In this document: positions 4,971 to 7,473 of the stretch, one piece after another
Layout: the number at the start of each line of letters is the position of its first letter
Numbering within the stretch: the stretch's first letter is position 1
From: Thermoproteota archaeon
GTDB taxonomy: Archaea > Thermoproteota > Thermoprotei_A > Sulfolobales > Pyrodictiaceae
NCBI GenBank assembly: GCA_013153105.1
Contig: JAADFC010000152.1
Span: forward strand, 1-7,473
Reading direction: 5' to 3'
DNA length: 7,473 nucleotides
Notes under the pieces: generated by a model
What the model was told of the DNA's origin: nothing
The model's input: only the letters and a program-made list of their open reading frames with translations
The model's database searches: none
Position numbers and translations under genes: made by a program

Positions 4971-6878
4971 ATGGTCAAGAAGGAGCTTCTCATAGACCCC
5001 ATAACGAGGATTGAGGGCCACCTGGCGCTGCGCGTGATAGTTGACACCAACACGCGGAGGCCCGAAAGGGAGAGTGTCAGGAGCTACGTCACGATGTTCC
5101 GCGGCTTCGAGGTCTTCGACATAGGCCGGCCCCCCGAGGACATGCCCCATATAAACAGCCGTATATGCGGCGTCTGCGGAGCCAGCCACGCCAACGCCTC
5201 TGTCATAGCAGCCGACATGGTCTACGGCGTGAGCCCCTACCGCATGGGTGTAGCGCTGAGAAACATGGCCTTCGCAATGACCGACCACATATACGACCAT
5301 ACCATAATACTGAACATGCTTGAGGGCCCGGACTACAGTGCGCCCGTGGTCGCCACTATGACGCCCTCCGTCTACGCCGAGGCCAAGAAGACCCTGGCGC
5401 CGAACAGGGACAAGCACGGCTTCACAACGATAGCGGACATAATGGCCGCCCTGACGCCCATAACGGGTAAGGTGTGGCAGCTGGCCGCCAAGTTCCAGCG
5501 CTACGCCAGGGAGGCAGGCGTACTGATATACGGCAGGCACAGCCACCCCTCGACCCTCATACCGGGCGGCATAAGTACGGACCTTTCCAACGCCGAGTAC
5601 CTGGTGATAGGCTACATCTACCGGCTGACCAAGCTCACCGCCTGGGTCAAGTACATGTACTACATATGGGAGGACCTTCTCACATTCTACCGTGACACCT
5701 ACAAGTACGAGGACAACGGTATAAGCTACCACCCTGATGAGGCTAAGTCTACTGTGCTTGCCGTCGCCAGCAGCGGCATATTCGACGACCCCGAGACATA
5801 CGAGGCTGTAGGCGACTACGTTGAGTGGGAGGAGTTCTACAAGGCAATGGAGGAGAACGCTAAGAAGAGGATGCTCAAGCCCGGCGTTGTATACAAGGGT
5901 GAACTTATCCACAACAGCTACGCGAAGTACCAGGCTTCCATAGTTGAGTACGTTGACCACGCGTTCTACGAGGACTGGGCTGATAAGGTCTCCACGCTAC
6001 CCTGGTACGGCGAGCTTGAGAAGAGCGACTTCGCAGATCCTCTGGGGAACAAGCTCGCCGGCGGGAAGTCGGAGCTGGTGCCCTACCACCCGTGGCTCAA
6101 GGTGACTCTGCCTAAGCTCACCGCCAGGGACTGGAATGGTAAGTACACGTGGGTCGCCCATGTGAGGATGGTGATGCCTGACGGTAGGATAGTGCCCTTT
6201 GAGGTCGGCCCGTACGCGAGGCTGCTTGTTGCCAGCAAGCAGCCGGGCAGCGACTACCTGGGCCTCTTCAAGAGCAACGGCAACGGCACCCTTAGTGTGA
6301 CGCTGCCCCGGGCGTGCACCGACGAGCTGCCGCAGAGTGTGTGTGACGAGGATACCTTCACCTGGGAGGTCCCCGAGTTCAGCAGCACCCTCTACAGGCT
6401 CTGGGCTAGGGCGTTCAACATACTGGTAGACGTTGCTGCCGCGTGGAACTTCGCCACCAAGGCCCTTGAGTACGTGAAGACTGGCCACACTAGGACTAGC
6501 AGGCCGTGGAGGGTGCCGAACAGGATAACCTTCGGCGTCGGCTTCACTGAGGCGCCGAGGGGTACTGTGAGGCACTGGATGGTACAGAAGGGCGGCCGCG
6601 TGCTGAACATACAGATACACGCGCCGACCACGGGCAACGCGAGCCCGTTCGACACTAAGTTCGACGGCCGGGAGAAGAGGAGCCCGTTCGAGCAGTCGGC
6701 CATAAACACCTATGTAACTGAGGAGACCGAGCCGCAGGACTGGACGGGGCTTGACTTCGTGAGGGCGATAAGGAGCTTCGACCCCTGCCTCGCCTGCGCC
6801 GCCCACATAACATTCGTGAAGGATGGGAAGCCCATCAAGACGGTAAAGAAGATTATAACAACCGCCCACTACAGCTAG
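4971..6878 (+). CDS. hynL: [NiFe]-hydrogenase large (catalytic) subunit, group 1-like, crenarchaeal type
   Basis: The 635-residue protein is a complete catalytic subunit that should oxidise H2 at a Ni-Fe(CN)2CO site and pass electrons to a small subunit with Fe-S clusters. The N-terminus has DPITRIEGHL (9-18), including Glu15 of the proton path. L1 is RICGVCGASH with Cys66, Cys69 and His73. Near 189-200 is GRHSHPSTLIPGG, the counterpart of the family's HPHSQ-GG segment. EAPRGTVRHW carries the conserved active-site Arg530. L2 is DPCLACAAH (604-612) with Cys606 and Cys609. After His612 come 23 residues expected to be removed by a maturation protease once nickel is in place. L1 and L2 with four Cys exclude Nuo/Mbh-type relatives lacking them. 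Overall make-up resembles HynL of sulfur-reducing crenarchaea (HydDB group 1g), but the subgroup is inferred by eye. No signal peptide, as expected, since the small subunit carries the Tat signal. No small subunit is adjacent here. Confidence 0.95.
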   Translation: MVKKELLIDPITRIEGHLALRVIVDTNTRRPERESVRSYVTMFRGFEVFDIGRPPEDMPHINSRICGVCGASHANASVIAADMVYGVSPYRMGVALRNMAFAMTDHIYDHTIILNMLEGPDYSAPVVATMTPSVYAEAKKTLAPNRDKHGFTTIADIMAALTPITGKVWQLAAKFQRYAREAGVLIYGRHSHPSTLIPGGISTDLSNAEYLVIGYIYRLTKLTAWVKYMYYIWEDLLTFYRDTYKYEDNGISYHPDEAKSTVLAVASSGIFDDPETYEAVGDYVEWEEFYKAMEENAKKRMLKPGVVYKGELIHNSYAKYQASIVEYVDHAFYEDWADKVSTLPWYGELEKSDFADPLGNKLAGGKSELVPYHPWLKVTLPKLTARDWNGKYTWVAHVRMVMPDGRIVPFEVGPYARLLVASKQPGSDYLGLFKSNGNGTLSVTLPRACTDELPQSVCDEDTFTWEVPEFSSTLYRLWARAFNILVDVAAAWNFATKALEYVKTGHTRTSRPWRVPNRITFGVGFTEAPRGTVRHWMVQKGGRVLNIQIHAPTTGNASPFDTKFDGREKRSPFEQSAINTYVTEETEPQDWTGLDFVRAIRSFDPCLACAAHITFVKDGKPIKTVKKIITTAHYS

Positions 6879-6897
6879 CCGGCCTGGAGCCCCTACC

Positions 6898-6906
6898 GTT
6901 TTCTCC
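6898..6906 (+). terminator. Possible T-rich terminator after the hydrogenase gene
   Basis: GTTTTCTCC, 20 nt past the hydrogenase stop codon, is a pyrimidine-rich run in a GC-rich setting. Archaeal RNA polymerase can stop at such runs without a hairpin. The run has only four consecutive T, so confidence is low. Confidence 0.3.
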
Positions 6907-6973
6907 ACCGACCCGCGCGCCTGGGCAGCCCCACGGTTCTCCCATCCTCCACGCCTGGGCGCCCCTGGATACT

Positions 6974-6981
6974 GTCTATAC
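6974..6981 (+). promoter_or_regulatory. Weak TATA-like element for the right-edge gene
   Basis: GTCTATAC stands about 50 nt before the GTG start. Usual spacing would place the transcript start near 7002, just upstream of the GGAGGGG ribosome-binding site at 7014-7020. The geometry is right but the element is short. Confidence 0.28.
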
Positions 6982-7030
6982 GTGCCGAGCCGCCTGCTCC
7001 CCGCCGTGCGTGTGGAGGGGTTGCCGGGAC

Positions 7031-7473
7031 GTGGAGCTGGCTGGGTACGCGTTGGAGGCGTTCCGGGAGGCTGCGCGGCTGGGCTTTCCTGTTAGGGCCA
7101 AGCGGCTGCTTTCCGATGCGCTTCTAGTGGAGAACGAGCGTGGTAAGGGTGTGGTCTTCCTGGGCCGCGTCGAGGATGAGGGCTTCTTCTACGTTGTAGG
7201 AGGCGCCGAGAAGTATATGGTGTTCAGCGTGAGGCTCGCTAGGGTCGAGGCTGGGGGTAGGCTCCTGGAGGTCTACCCTGCCAACGTGCCTGGCGTGGTA
7301 GCCCAGCATGTGCGGCTCCTCTCGACTTTCGAGGCCGACGTGTGGTCTGCAAGGCTGAGGGGGCTGCTCCAATCCAGGCGGCTGGTTCCCCTCGAGGAGG
7401 CGCCTGGGGAGGCGCGCCGGCTCGCGGAGAGGCTCGGCGGGAGGGTGGTGTATGTGGGCGAGACGGGCGAGTA
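7031..7473 (+). CDS. Unrecognised protein, reaching the window edge
   Basis: A frame of 147 codons runs from GTG 7031 to the last base; the final two bases are TA, so the next base may complete a stop (TAA or TAG) or the gene may continue. GGAGGGG lies 10 nt before the start. The protein begins MELAGYALEAFREAARLG, has a likely beta-rich core (KGVVFLGRVEDEGFFYVVGG and KYMVFSVRLARV, RLLEVYPANVPGVV), then a helical Arg/Glu/Leu-rich half with VVYVGETGE at the end. I see no signal peptide, membrane segment, cysteine motif or nucleotide-binding motif. I do not recognise the family. Strong third-position GC and regular hydrophobic patterning support a real gene. It is probably a separate unit from the hydrogenase, 152 nt upstream. 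Confidence 0.72.
   Translation, partial: MELAGYALEAFREAARLGFPVRAKRLLSDALLVENERGKGVVFLGRVEDEGFFYVVGGAEKYMVFSVRLARVEAGGRLLEVYPANVPGVVAQHVRLLSTFEADVWSARLRGLLQSRRLVPLEEAPGEARRLAERLGGRVVYVGETGE

Noticed and set aside
5733..5741. CTGATGA, close to a C box of a C/D guide RNA, in the hydrogenase gene
   Set aside because: The first base is not a purine and no D box at suitable distance with closing stem was found; it lies within coding sequence.
4887..5960. 357-codon open frame on the minus strand opposite the hydrogenase gene
   Set aside because: It lies wholly antisense to a gene with clear family motifs and its composition (rich in Val, Tyr, His, Gly, Arg) mirrors the sense codons. Long antisense frames are expected in GC-rich DNA.
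5997..6908. 303-codon minus-strand frame opposite the second half of the hydrogenase gene
   Set aside because: Same antisense effect; no recognisable domain and unnatural composition.

Overview
The window is chromosomal DNA that looks like a GC-rich hyperthermophilic crenarchaeon, most likely Desulfurococcales/Pyrodictiaceae. The evidence is: a crenarchaeal-type ribosomal protein eL13, a DUF211 protein, an archaeal Lrp/AsnC regulator, heavy use of AGG/AGA and ATA codons, many TTG/GTG starts, archaeal TATA-like elements, and a [NiFe]-hydrogenase large subunit resembling the crenarchaeal sulfur-respiration type. The taxonomic call is inference; no marker in the window fixes the genus.

Left part, minus strand (reading from about 2670 down to 1): a TATA-like element and a 12-bp palindrome precede an Lrp/AsnC regulator. 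It is followed in the same direction by ribosomal protein eL13, a duplicated ABC ATPase of the BMP/nucleoside (YufO-like) type, and the N-terminus of the partner permease, which is cut by the window edge. The spacings (about 75, 54 and 35 nt with the starts chosen here) allow a polycistronic unit, but nothing proves one.

Middle part, plus strand (2763-4784): a divergently transcribed DUF211 protein, a stand-alone EMAP/Trbp111-type tRNA-binding protein, and a saccharopine-dehydrogenase-family NAD(P)-dependent oxidoreductase. The last two have start codons inside longer open frames, chosen from Shine-Dalgarno placement (tRNA-binding protein) or from domain extent (oxidoreductase).

Right part, plus strand (4785-7473): a 186-nt intergenic region carries two perfect palindromes and a TATA-like element. 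It leads into a complete 635-residue [NiFe]-hydrogenase large subunit with intact L1 and L2 metal-binding motifs and a C-terminal extension of the kind removed during maturation. No small subunit, maturation protease or membrane partner lies beside it in this window. A T-rich stretch follows, then an unrecognised gene of about 147 codons that reaches the last base of the window.

No tRNA, rRNA, CRISPR array, insertion sequence or other mobile element was seen. No gene-free stretch exceeds 300 bases. Most of the window is ordinary housekeeping and energy-metabolism sequence. The items most worth a second look are the isolated hydrogenase large subunit with its palindrome-rich promoter, the palindrome at the lrp promoter, and the unknown gene at the right edge.
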